Below, in pieces: positions 1 to 7,618 of a stretch of 64,000 nt of DNA. Below the pieces are notes generated by a model. That model ran no database searches, was not told the DNA's origin, and was given only the letters and a program-made list of their open reading frames with translations. Source of the DNA: Nonomuraea sp. NBC_00507 (GTDB lineage Bacteria; Actinomycetota; Actinomycetes; Streptosporangiales; Streptosporangiaceae); the NCBI RefSeq assembly GCF_036013525.1, contig NZ_CP107853.1:7192001-7256000 (forward strand). Reading direction: 5' to 3'. The first letter of the stretch is position 1, and every line of letters starts with the position of its first letter. Position numbers and translations under genes: made by a program.

Positions 1-359
1 CCGAACGCTCCGAACGGTGTTGAGCGTTCTGGTCGAACATACGCGCGATACACGTCGGGCAAGGGCATCCGCGGCCCGAGCGGCAGGGATGGCCGCGATG
101 CCTCGGTGTTCCTTCGTTTCACCCTGGCGCCCCACCGCTTCGCGTCAGAAAGTTTCTGACTAGCTTTCCGAAAGATTACCGTGACATTGCCGAACCGTTA
201 CGGTAGGCTGCGGTCCTCAATCCTGTCAACAGTCCCCCTTGATTCAAACAAAAGGCCGATTAGCCCAGTTCAGAGAGCTAGTGGCTTTCGCGTGATTTTC
301 CGAAAGTTGTCACTCGCCGGTGTCAGCCGGATGGCGGCACCGCTACAGCGGGAGGTTCT
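1..359. promoter_or_regulatory. Non-coding region upstream of the first LacI gene
   Basis: No convincing gene is visible in this stretch; short open frames here lack coding character. It begins with an inverted repeat (arms 3-10 and 22-29, 8 bp, 11-nt loop) that could terminate a gene lying left of the window. It then carries three palindromic GAAAG/CTTTC-type elements, described separately, and a GGGAGG Shine-Dalgarno at about 350-355 serving the GTG start at 360. The region is therefore best read as the promoter and operator region of the LacI-type gene. Confidence 0.5.
144..174. promoter_or_regulatory. Palindromic operator pair upstream of the LacI gene
   Basis: Positions 144-160 form a perfect inverted repeat (GTCAGAAA-G-TTTCTGAC). 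It is followed at 164-174 by a second one (CTTTC-C-GAAAG). The same TTTCCGAAAG string recurs at 297-306. LacI-family repressors bind such short palindromes, so these are candidate autoregulatory operators for the regulator starting at 360. The assignment rests on proximity and symmetry only. Confidence 0.45.
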
Positions 360-1370
360 GTGCCCCGAGCGACGCTCGCCGACGTCGCGGCGGCCGCAGG
401 AGTGTCGGTGCCGACGGTTTCCAAGGTCCTGAGCGGTAAGAAGCACGTCTCGGCCGCCACCAGGGACAAGGTCCTCGAAGCCGTCCGGGCCTTCGGCTAC
501 GAGACGCCGCGCCCGCCGAGCACGCCCCGGGTCGGCATGGTCGACCTGCTCATCGACGGGCTCGGCTCGCCGTGGGCGCAGGTCCTCATCAAGGGCGCGG
601 AGCGGGCGGCGGCGCGATGGGGATTCTCGCTCGTGGTGACCTCGTCCGCGCGGCCCGACTTCGACCTGCGGCGCTGGATCGGGATCCTGCGCAAGCGCGG
701 CACCGACGGCATCGTGCTCGTGCTCTCCCGGCACCAGAAGGACGAGATCGCGGCCATCGGAGAGCTGCTGCACGTCCCCCTCGTGCTGCTGGACCCCGTC
801 GGGCAACGCGACCCGCGCATGTCCACGGTCGGGGCCACGAACTGGTCCGGCGGCGTCATGGCGACCACCCACTTGCTCGAGCTGGGGCACACCCGGGTGG
901 GGTTCATCGGCGGGCCGCTCGACGTGCAGTGCACACTCGACCGATACGAGGGCTACCTGGCCGCGCACCGCACGTTCGGCATCGAACCCGACCCCGCGTT
1001 GACCCGCTACGGCGACTTCCTCGTCTCCGGCGGCAAGCTGTTCGGCGCCGAACTGCTCGATCGTGACGACCCGCCCACCGCGATCTTCGCCGGATCCGAC
1101 CTGCAGGCCGCGGGCGTCTACCAGGCGGCCGCCGAGCGCGGCGTCCGCATCCCCGGCGACCTGTCCGTGGTCGGGTTCGACGACTCGCCCTTGTGCGAGA
1201 TGTTGTCGCCCCCGCTCACCACCGTGCGCCAGCCGCTCGACGACATGGCCAACGAGGCCGTACGGCTCATCTCCGAGGTGCTGACCCACCCGGGCGGGCC
1301 CGCGGGGACCCGCATCGAGCTGGCCACCTCGCTCATCGTCCGCGCCAGCAGCGAGCACCGGTCCTCATAG
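360..1370 (+). CDS. LacI/GalR-family transcriptional regulator
   Basis: This is a 336-aa DNA-binding repressor of the LacI family. The N-terminus has the typical helix-turn-helix and hinge helix (TLADVAAAAGVSVPTVSKVL, residues 5-24). A periplasmic-binding-protein-like sugar sensor domain follows, with the usual VVGFDDSPL and TTVRQPLDDM segments near the C-terminus. The GTG start is chosen because GGGAGG lies 4-5 nt upstream and the HTH begins at residue 5. No sugar transporter or glycosidase is adjacent, so its target may lie left of the window or elsewhere. Palindromes upstream suggest autoregulation. The family is certain; the effector and target are unknown. Confidence 0.92.
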   Translation: MPRATLADVAAAAGVSVPTVSKVLSGKKHVSAATRDKVLEAVRAFGYETPRPPSTPRVGMVDLLIDGLGSPWAQVLIKGAERAAARWGFSLVVTSSARPDFDLRRWIGILRKRGTDGIVLVLSRHQKDEIAAIGELLHVPLVLLDPVGQRDPRMSTVGATNWSGGVMATTHLLELGHTRVGFIGGPLDVQCTLDRYEGYLAAHRTFGIEPDPALTRYGDFLVSGGKLFGAELLDRDDPPTAIFAGSDLQAAGVYQAAAERGVRIPGDLSVVGFDDSPLCEMLSPPLTTVRQPLDDMANEAVRLISEVLTHPGGPAGTRIELATSLIVRASSEHRSS

Positions 1371-1537
1371 CAGACCGGTAAGCGCGGGAAGGATCAATTC
1401 TCCTGCGGACAGCGAACGGCGAACGCGACGACATCGCCTGCTCCTGGCCAAGGCGGTGTGACCACCCTGATTCTGTCGGTCCTGCCTGGTTTGCTGATCG
1501 GCGCGGATGCACAAGATCGGCTTTTGAGAGGTGGGCG

Positions 1538-2041
1538 ATGGACGCTGAGGAACGTTTCTGGGACATGGTGGAGGCGGCCTGGGCGCCCCTCGGCGCGGAC
1601 GTCGGCCAGGCGCGACAGGCGCTCACGGACAGGAGTCCCGGTTCCGGCGCGGACGCCGTGCTCGCCGTCATCGACGAGGCGCTGGAGGACTTCCTCGCCA
1701 ACCTCGCGGCGAGCAGCCGGGATTTGCCGGCCGAGGAGCTGACGGACCTCGATCGGGTGGTCGAGCGGAAGCTCTACGACATCGACCGCGCGGACATCCA
1801 AACGGTGACCGACGGCTCCGACGACGGCTTCCTGTACGCACGCGGCTTCGTCGTCGCCATGGGCCGTGACTTCTACGCCGGCGTGCTCCGGGATCCGCGG
1901 CTGGCCGTGCTGGACGCCTGGTGCGAGGAGATGTGTTACTTCTTCGCCCACCTGCACGACGAGCGCTACGGGACCTACCCGGAAACCGGCTCGGGAATCT
2001 CCCGCGAGTCGTGCTCGAACACCGCCGGCTGGCCCTCCTGA
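1538..2041 (+). CDS. DUF4240 domain-containing protein
   Basis: This is a 167-aa soluble protein without signal peptide or membrane segment. It opens with the FWDMVEAAW motif and continues with the aspartate- and tryptophan-rich helical pattern of the DUF4240 family (DGFLYARGFVVAMGRDFY in the middle). Family members are small actinobacterial cytosolic proteins of unknown function. The ATG has a GAGGTG Shine-Dalgarno about 6 nt upstream. It stands alone between the LacI gene and the acyl-CoA operon, about 150 nt from either, so the context gives no function. The last about 20 residues look poorly conserved in composition. Confidence 0.75.
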   Translation: MDAEERFWDMVEAAWAPLGADVGQARQALTDRSPGSGADAVLAVIDEALEDFLANLAASSRDLPAEELTDLDRVVERKLYDIDRADIQTVTDGSDDGFLYARGFVVAMGRDFYAGVLRDPRLAVLDAWCEEMCYFFAHLHDERYGTYPETGSGISRESCSNTAGWPS

Positions 2042-2192
2042 CCCACGCACGGATCATGCCGCGCCCGCGCCCGTGCACGTGAGCGGGAACGGGTGGGTAC
2101 GACGTGGAGGGCGCCTAGCTAACGGAAACGTCCTCAAAGCCGAGCTATGCGGGGTGAAACGAGCCCCCGAGACCAGGTCAGGAGACGACATA

Positions 2193-3440
2193 GTGGAGAC
2201 CGAAGGCGGGTCGGTGACGGACGGCGCCGGCGGGCGGGCGCGGCCGCTGCGCGGTCTGCGGGTCGTCGAGCTGTCCAGCTACGTGGCCACGCCGCTGTGC
2301 GGGATGACGCTGGCTCAGCTGGGCGCGGACGTGATCAGAGTGGAGCCGGTCGGCGGCGCGGTCGACCGTACCCGGTGGCCGCTGGCCGCGAGCGGCACGA
2401 GCCTCTACTGGTCGGGGCTCAACAAGGGCAAGCGCGCCATCGAGGTGGACCTGTCACGCGAGGAGGGCCGCAGGCTCGTCGCCGACCTGGTGGTCCGCGC
2501 CGGGATCGTGGTCAGCAACGCGGACCGGTTCCGCGAGTTGTCGTACGCGGCGTTGCGGGCGCGCCGCCCCGACGTGATCCACGTGCTGCTCACCGGCCGC
2601 CGCGACGGCGGGGCCGCGGTGGACTACACCGTCCAGGCGGCCACCGGATTCCCCCTCCTGACCGGCCCGCCGGACACCGCGCAGCCGGTCAACAGCGTGG
2701 TGCCGGCCTGGGACCTCGCCGCCGGGCTCTACCTGGCGGCCGGGATGCTGGCCGCCGAACGGCACCGCCTGCTGACGGGCGAAGGACAGCAAGTGCGTCT
2801 CGCGCTCGAGGACGTCGCCCTGGCGACCGCGGGCAATCTCGGCTACCTCGCCGAAGCCCAGCTGAGCACCTCACCCAGGGAACGCGACGGCAACCACGTC
2901 TACGGCACCTTCGGGCGGGATTTCGCCACCGCCGACGGCGGGCGGCTGATGATCGTCGCCCTCACGCCGCGGCACTGGCGGGACCTCCTCGCCGCGACCG
3001 GCCTCACCGACGTGGTCGCCGCGCTGGCCGCCGCACTCGGGGCCGACTTCACTGAGGAGTCGCAGCGCCACCGGCACCGCAAGGTGCTCGGCGAGCTGCT
3101 CGGGAGCTGGTTCGAGGCTCACACCCTGGCCGAGGCGGAGGCGGCGTTGCGTGACACCCGGGTGTTGTGGTCGGCGTACCGGAGCTTCGCGGAGCTCGCC
3201 GGCCTGCTGCCGGAGCACCCGCTGATGGCGCTGCTCCACCAGCCGGGCGTCGGCGATCACTGGGCGCCGGGAGCTCCCCTGATGATGGACGGGCGGCAGC
3301 CGCCTCCTGCGGCCGCGCCGCTGGTGGGGCAGCACACCGAGGAGGTGCTGCGCGGCGAGCTCGGCTTGTCCGCGCAGGACCTCGCCAAGCTGAGGGAGGA
3401 CGGCATCATTCGCAGCGCGGGAAGCGGAGAACGATCATGA
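2193..3440 (+). CDS. mct: CaiB/BaiF family CoA transferase, likely 2-methylfumaryl-CoA (mesaconyl-CoA) isomerase
   Basis: This is a 415-aa family III CoA transferase. The start is GTG 2193, with AGGAG at 2180-2184 (8-nt spacing); GTG 2214 is an alternative. The fold signature RGLRVVELSSYVATPLCGMTLAQLGADVIRVEP occupies the first about 55 residues and NKGKRAIEVDL follows. Mesaconyl-CoA isomerases of the 3-hydroxypropionate bicycle belong to this family and move CoA intramolecularly between the C1 and C4 carboxylates of mesaconate. That role is inferred mainly from the neighbours, a mesaconyl-C4-CoA hydratase-like protein and a methylsuccinyl-CoA dehydrogenase. The usual catalytic Asp of the family was not pinned down with certainty. 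A general acyl-CoA transferase is the alternative. Its stop overlaps the start of the decayed dehydrogenase remnant. Confidence 0.7.
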   Translation: METEGGSVTDGAGGRARPLRGLRVVELSSYVATPLCGMTLAQLGADVIRVEPVGGAVDRTRWPLAASGTSLYWSGLNKGKRAIEVDLSREEGRRLVADLVVRAGIVVSNADRFRELSYAALRARRPDVIHVLLTGRRDGGAAVDYTVQAATGFPLLTGPPDTAQPVNSVVPAWDLAAGLYLAAGMLAAERHRLLTGEGQQVRLALEDVALATAGNLGYLAEAQLSTSPRERDGNHVYGTFGRDFATADGGRLMIVALTPRHWRDLLAATGLTDVVAALAAALGADFTEESQRHRHRKVLGELLGSWFEAHTLAEAEAALRDTRVLWSAYRSFAELAGLLPEHPLMALLHQPGVGDHWAPGAPLMMDGRQPPPAAAPLVGQHTEEVLRGELGLSAQDLAKLREDGIIRSAGSGERS

Positions 3441-3904
3441 GCGCACTGAACCAGGACGAGCGGGACATCGTGGCCCTGACCGGTGCTTTCGTCGACGAGC
3501 GGGTCCGGCCGCGGGTGCGGGACTACGAGGCGGGGGACAGGGCCACGATGGCGCTCACCGAGCCGGGCGGCGGCGGCGGCTTGCAGGCCATGCGCACGCA
3601 CGCGGTCGCCGGCGGCGGCGACCTGCTGATCACCGGGTCGAAGACGTGGATCTCCAACGCCCGGCACTCGATAGGCCTGCTGTGCGTGACCGATCAGGAC
3701 AAAAGTCCTCCCACCAGGGCATGAGCGTGCTGCTCGTCGAGCCGCGGGACGGCCTGCACATCTCCAAGGACCTGCCGAAGCTCGGCTACCGTGGCGTCGA
3801 GGCGTGCGGGCTCGTCTTCGAGCGCATGAGAGTCCCCGCCTCTGCCGTGCTCGGTGGGTGCCACGGTGGGTACGCAACTGATCGCGCGCAACCCCATCAC
3901 GTGA
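3437..3904 (+). pseudogene. Decayed acyl-CoA dehydrogenase (internal deletions and frameshift)
   Basis: This is the remnant of an acyl-CoA dehydrogenase between the CoA transferase and hydratase genes. It starts at ATG 3437 with a genuine N-terminus (MSALNQDERDIVALTGAFVD...). It jumps after about 30 residues directly to the FAD-domain segment ALTEPGGGGGLQAMRTHAV...ITGSKTWISNARH. It shifts frame near 3700-3720 into MSVLLVEPRDGL...LPKLGYRGVEACGLVFERMRVPASAVLGG. It then returns to the first frame for a typical dehydrogenase C-terminus, VGTQLIARNPIT, ending at TGA 3902-3904. A complete family member needs about 1150 nt but only 468 nt remain. The N-terminal helical part and nearly all of the C-terminal helical domain, with the catalytic Glu, are missing. 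It cannot encode an active enzyme. Confidence 0.85.
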
Positions 3905-3917
3905 GCGAGAGAATCCG

Positions 3918-4781
3918 ATGAGCTGGGCCCCGCACACCGTCACCACCGTCGAAACGGTCGAACCCCATCCCGTGGCGGCCCTGTCGGCGCTGTTCGACGA
4001 CGGCATGCCCGTGATCGGTCCGGGAGACGCCCTGTCACCGTTGTGGCACTGGGTCGCGCTGGCCCGCTGGCCCGTCTCGTCCGTGCTCGGCGTGGACGGT
4101 CATCCTGCGCGCGGGTCGTTCCTGCCTCCGGTGGAGCTGCCGCGGCGCGTGTTCGCCGGCGGCGAGGTCGCCTTCCACGCTCCGCTCACGGTCGGTGCCA
4201 CGGTCCGGCGCGAGTCACGGGTGGAGTCGGTCACCGAGAAGTCCGGGCGCTCGGGCAGGCTGGTCGTGGTGGTCGTCGCCACCACGCTGTACGACGAGCG
4301 CGACCGGCTCGCGCTCGAAGAACGCCAGGACCTCATCTACCGTGACGCGGTGCCCGTCCCCTTCGCGGCGGACATCGAGATCCCGGCCGCCCAGGTTCCG
4401 GCCGGCCCGCCCTTGACCCGGGCGGGGGAGTGGGTGTGGGATCTCGCCACCGATCCGACTCTGCTGATGCGCTTCAGCGCCGCCACGGCGAACCCGCACC
4501 GCATCCACTACGACTGGCCGTACGCCACCCGCGTCGAGGGGTATCCGGGCCTGGTGGTGCATGGGCCGCTGATGACGATGGCCCTCGCCGAGGTGCTGCG
4601 GCTGGAGAAACATGATGCGCCGATCCTGCGCATGCGGCACCGGAACCGCAAACCCCTGTTCTGCGGCCAGCCCGCCCGACTGCGCCGGGTCGGTGCCGCT
4701 CCGCTCACGCTGGGCCTGTTCGGCGATGATTCCGGCGAGCCCTGCTCCACGTTGACGATCGAAGGGGCCCGCCATGCGTGA
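3918..4781 (+). CDS. meh: MaoC/FAS1-like dehydratase, probable mesaconyl-C4-CoA hydratase
   Basis: This is a 287-aa double hot-dog protein of the FAS1-like dehydratase (HTD2) type. The N-terminal half carries the FLPPVELPRRVFAGGEVAFHAPL region. The C-terminal half holds the active-site-type segment RFSAATANPHRIHYDWPYATRVEGYPGLVVHGPLM. Such proteins hydrate mesaconyl-C4-CoA to (S)-citramalyl-CoA in the 3-hydroxypropionate bicycle, and related ones act as 3-hydroxyacyl dehydratases. The neighbouring isomerase-like and methylsuccinyl-CoA dehydrogenase genes favour the mesaconyl role. It overlaps the next gene by 8 nt (ATG 4774), implying translational coupling. No citramalyl-CoA lyase (CitE-like) gene is present in the window. 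Confidence 0.78.
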   Translation: MSWAPHTVTTVETVEPHPVAALSALFDDGMPVIGPGDALSPLWHWVALARWPVSSVLGVDGHPARGSFLPPVELPRRVFAGGEVAFHAPLTVGATVRRESRVESVTEKSGRSGRLVVVVVATTLYDERDRLALEERQDLIYRDAVPVPFAADIEIPAAQVPAGPPLTRAGEWVWDLATDPTLLMRFSAATANPHRIHYDWPYATRVEGYPGLVVHGPLMTMALAEVLRLEKHDAPILRMRHRNRKPLFCGQPARLRRVGAAPLTLGLFGDDSGEPCSTLTIEGARHA

Positions 4782-6360
4782 ACCGGCCGCCCGCGCCCGC
4801 GCCATCGTCGAGACGTTGCAGGCCGTCGTCGGCAAGGCCGCCGCGCACGTGCAGCCGGTCGACGAGCACCAGGCCGTCGCCTACGATGTGGCGTCCGTGT
4901 CGTCGTCCGTCGCGGCCGCCGCATCACTGCTCGGCCATCAGGCCCACGCCCGCAGCCGTAGCGAGGACGACCTGGCGTTGCTCTACGCCGCCGACGTCGC
5001 CGCCGAGCTGGCCGGTCGCATCACCGGACGGGAAGGCCTGTGGGGTGTGGACCGGACCGCGCTGGACGGGATCGCCGCACACGTCGCCGCGGGACGGGAT
5101 CCTGCACTCCTGGAACGGGTGGCCGCGCGGGTCATGGCCACCGGCGAGGCGGGACCGCGACACCTGTCCGACGAGCTGCAGCTCGTCCGCACCGCCTTCC
5201 GCGAATTCGCCGCCGACCAGATCGCCCCGGCGGCCGGCCGCATACACCGCGACGACGAGGACATCCCCGACGCCATCATCGACGGCCTCGCCGACATGGG
5301 CTGCTACGGGCTGTCGATCCCCGCCGCGTACGGCGGCTACGCCGAAGGCGGCGCCGACGAGCTGCTGAGCATGGTCGTGGTGACCGAAGAGCTCTCCCGC
5401 GCCTCGCTCGGGGCCGCGGGCTCGCTCATCACGCGCCCTGAGATCATCGGTGCCGCGATCATCCGGGGCGGCACAGAGGAGCAGAAACGGCGCTGGCTAC
5501 CCGCGATCGCGTCGGGGGAGCGGCTGTGCGCCGTCGCGGTGACCGAGCCCGGCTGCGGGTCGGACGTCGCCGCCATCACCACCAGTGCGGCCAGGGACGG
5601 CGAGGAGTGGGTGCTGAACGGCGTCAAGACCTGGTGCACCTTCGCCGGCCGCGCCCACTACCTGCTCGTCCTCGCCCGCACCGACCCGGACCGCACCGCC
5701 GCCCACCGAGGGCTGTCGCTGTTCGTCGTGGAGAAACCGTCCTTCACCGGCCACACCTGGCGCCTCACCCAGGAGGGCGGCGGGAGCATCGAAGGGCGCG
5801 CCATCCGTACCCTCGGCTATCGCGGCATGCACTCCTTCGAGGTCGGGTTCGACGGCTGGCGCGTGCCCGCCGCCGACCTGATCGGCCTGGACGACGGCCT
5901 CGGGCGCGGCTTCTACCTGCAGATGCGGGCGTTCGCCAACGCGCGCCTGCAGACCGCCGCCCGGGCCGTCGGCGTCATGCAGTCGGCACTCGAACTCGCC
6001 GTGGACTACACCCGGCAGCGGCCGGTCTTCGGCCGGTCGCTCGCGGGCTACCAGCTCACCCGGGCCAAGATCGCCAGAATGGCGGCGCTGATCGCCGCGT
6101 GCCGCGCGTTCACGTTCGCGGCGGCGCGTGCGGTCGCGGCCGGCGACGGCGACCTCGAGGCCGCGCAGGTGAAGCAGGTCGCCTGCCGGGCGGCCGAGTG
6201 GGTCACCCGCGAAGCCCAGCAGCTGCACGGCGGCTACGGGTACGCCGAGGAGTACGCCGTCTCGCGGCTGTTCGTGGACGCCCGCGTGCTGTCGATCTTC
6301 GAAGGCGCCGACGAGGTCCTCGCGCTCCGGGTCATCGCCCGCCGCCTGGCACAACCCTGA
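4774..6360 (+). CDS. mcd: (2S)-methylsuccinyl-CoA dehydrogenase-type acyl-CoA dehydrogenase
   Basis: At 528 aa this is about 140 residues longer than ordinary acyl-CoA dehydrogenases. The extra N-terminal helical domain (residues 1-135, very Ala-rich) is characteristic of methylsuccinyl-CoA dehydrogenase, the FAD enzyme that oxidises (2S)-methylsuccinyl-CoA to mesaconyl-C1-CoA. The core contains CAVAVTEPGCGSDVAAI, the GVKTWCTFAG flavin/substrate segment, QLHGGYGYAEEY, and the C-terminal IFEGADEVLALRV region with the expected acidic residue. It is the last gene of the operon and ends just before a tandem repeat that separates it from a convergent TetR gene. It probably feeds mesaconyl-CoA to the two upstream enzymes. 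Confidence 0.82.
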   Translation: MREPAARARAIVETLQAVVGKAAAHVQPVDEHQAVAYDVASVSSSVAAAASLLGHQAHARSRSEDDLALLYAADVAAELAGRITGREGLWGVDRTALDGIAAHVAAGRDPALLERVAARVMATGEAGPRHLSDELQLVRTAFREFAADQIAPAAGRIHRDDEDIPDAIIDGLADMGCYGLSIPAAYGGYAEGGADELLSMVVVTEELSRASLGAAGSLITRPEIIGAAIIRGGTEEQKRRWLPAIASGERLCAVAVTEPGCGSDVAAITTSAARDGEEWVLNGVKTWCTFAGRAHYLLVLARTDPDRTAAHRGLSLFVVEKPSFTGHTWRLTQEGGGSIEGRAIRTLGYRGMHSFEVGFDGWRVPAADLIGLDDGLGRGFYLQMRAFANARLQTAARAVGVMQSALELAVDYTRQRPVFGRSLAGYQLTRAKIARMAALIAACRAFTFAAARAVAAGDGDLEAAQVKQVACRAAEWVTREAQQLHGGYGYAEEYAVSRLFVDARVLSIFEGADEVLALRVIARRLAQP

Positions 6361-6366
6361 CCTCAT

Positions 6367-6438
6367 CCGATGTGCCCGAGTCCGGCACGGTGTCCGATGT
6401 GCCCGAGTCCGGCACGGTGTCCGATGTGCCCGAGTCCG
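6367..6438. repeat. 27-bp tandem repeat, 2.7 copies, between convergent genes
   Basis: Two perfect 27-bp units occupy 6367-6393 and 6394-6420. A truncated third unit (18 bp) at 6421-6438 abuts the stop codon of the TetR gene. Each complete unit contains the inverted repeat GTGCC-N7-GGCAC, so the array can form serial hairpins. It fills the whole gap between two convergent genes, which fits a bidirectional transcription terminator expanded by replication slippage. This role is inferred from position. Confidence 0.75.
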
Positions 6439-7011
6439 TTACCCGCCCAGCACTCTGTCGAGTGCTTCCAGGAGGGCGGCACGCACTCGGGCGGGGTCGT
6501 CGAGGTCGAAGCCGACCACGAGTCCGTCCCTGAGCAGCAGGAGAATGTCGGCGGTCCGCTCCGCGTCGGGGTGGCCGTCGGCGGCGAGCAGGTCCCGGTA
6601 GAGGTCGCGGACCCAGCGGCGGTACTCGGTGATGGCCTGCCGCACGGGGTGACCGGGATCAGGATATTCGGCCGCCGTGTTGACGAAGGGACAGCCGCGG
6701 TAGGTGGGGCCGGCCCCGAACTCGCACATGAAGGCGAAAATGCCCATCAGCTTCTCGCGCGGAGAATCAGCCTGCATGGTGGCGGCCGCGGCGCGCTGTC
6801 GCGCGCTCTGCTCGGTCACGTACGCGCGGACAAGGTCGTCCTTGCTCGGGAAGTGCTTGTAGAAGGTCGCCTTGGCGACGTCCGCCTCCGCGATGATCCG
6901 GTCGATCCCGACCGTGTGCACGCCCTCCCGGTAGAACAGGCGCGCCGCGGTGTCGAGCACGCGGGTGCGCGCCGCGCTCGGGCGACGGCCTTCCAACGTT
7001 TCTGCGCTCAC
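6439..7011 (-). CDS. TetR/AcrR-family regulator, likely repressor of the adjacent ohr gene
   Basis: This is a 190-aa regulator read from GTG 7011. An upstream ATG at 7047 is in frame but would place the start inside an operator. The HTH lies near residues 12-58 (TRVLDTAARLFYREGVHTVGIDRIIAEADVAKATFYKHFPSKDDLV). The C-terminal part matches the TetR_C pattern with a CPFVNTAAEYPDP segment; the Cys there could be a redox or ligand site. The gene is divergent from the Ohr/OsmC gene, and two palindromes lie between them. Peroxide-defence genes of this type are more often controlled by MarR-type OhrR, so a TetR here is a variation. No clear Shine-Dalgarno precedes the GTG, so a leaderless mRNA is possible. 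Confidence 0.88.
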   Translation of the reverse strand: MSAETLEGRRPSAARTRVLDTAARLFYREGVHTVGIDRIIAEADVAKATFYKHFPSKDDLVRAYVTEQSARQRAAAATMQADSPREKLMGIFAFMCEFGAGPTYRGCPFVNTAAEYPDPGHPVRQAITEYRRWVRDLYRDLLAADGHPDAERTADILLLLRDGLVVGFDLDDPARVRAALLEALDRVLGG

Positions 7012-7025
7012 ATGTTGACGATACC

Positions 7026-7073
7026 AGACAGATCTGTCTACTCTCATGGCATGCGGCAGACAGACAGGTCTGT
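7026..7073. promoter_or_regulatory. Twin TetR operators in the divergent tetR-ohr promoter
   Basis: A perfect 14-bp palindrome AGACAGATCTGTCT sits at 7026-7039. A related site, ACAGAC-AG-GTCTGT, sits at 7060-7073. Both fall in the short region between the divergent TetR and Ohr genes, so one repressor could shut both promoters. Binding by the adjacent TetR protein is inference from position and symmetry. Confidence 0.75.
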
Positions 7074-7094
7074 TTACTAAGAAAGGGCATCGTC

Positions 7095-7505
7095 ATGAGC
7101 ATGTACACCGCCATCGCCACCTCCGCCGGGCGCGACGGCCGCGCGGTCTCCTCGGACGGACGGCTGGACGTCAAGCTGGCCCTGCAGAAGGAGCTGGGCG
7201 GCGACGGTGAGGGCACGAACCCCGAGCAGCTCTTCGCCGCCGGGTACGCGGCCTGCTTCGCTTCGGCGATGCGGCTGGTGGGCGCTCAGAAGAAGATCGA
7301 CGTCTCGGACGCGTCGGTCACGGCCGAGGTCGGCCTGTCGCCGAACGGCCAGGGCGGCTTCCAGCTCGAGGCCACGCTCCGGGTCGAGCTGCCCGACTCG
7401 ATCGCCCCGGAGACCGCCCGTGAGCTCGTCGAGGCCACCCACCAGGTGTGCCCCTACTCCAACGCCACCCGCGGCAACATCCCGGTCAACCTGGTCGTGG
7501 AGTAA
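7095..7505 (+). CDS. ohr: Organic hydroperoxide resistance protein, Ohr/OsmC family
   Basis: This 136-aa cytosolic protein is of typical Ohr length. It has the two redox-active cysteines of the family, C54 in GYAACFASA and C119 in [13 protein letters not shown]. It reduces organic peroxides with dihydrolipoyl or low-molecular-weight thiols as electron donor. The ATG has a GAAAGGG Shine-Dalgarno at the right distance. The gene lies divergently from a TetR regulator with two operators between them, indicating inducible expression. It lies just left of the polyketide cluster but need not belong to it. Confidence 0.92.
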   Translation: MSMYTAIATSAGRDGRAVSSDGRLDVKLALQKELGGDGEGTNPEQLFAAGYAACFASAMRLVGAQKKIDVSDASVTAEVGLSPNGQGGFQLEATLRVELPDSIAPETARELVEATHQVCPYSNATRGNIPVNLVVE

Positions 7506-7618
7506 GGAAGGCCATGTGCCGCTGGGTGACGCCGATGACGGCTCACTCAGCGGCCCTGGCTCGAAACTCGATCGGGACCGCTCATCATCGGCGCATCGTC
7601 TGGAGATGCGGAGGAGAC

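Noticed and set aside
3646..3921. Separate 91-codon gene after the CoA transferase
   Set aside because: Its translation is the middle part of an acyl-CoA dehydrogenase in a shifted frame. It is part of the pseudogene and lacks its own start signals.
6367..6438. Possible CRISPR-like array or repeat-encoded peptide
   Set aside because: The units are directly adjacent without spacers, and a translated repeat frame has no Shine-Dalgarno. It is a simple tandem repeat.
7506..7618. SAM riboswitch before metK
   Set aside because: The 113-nt gap shows no SAM-box features that I can recognise, and actinomycete cluster metK copies are usually controlled at the promoter.
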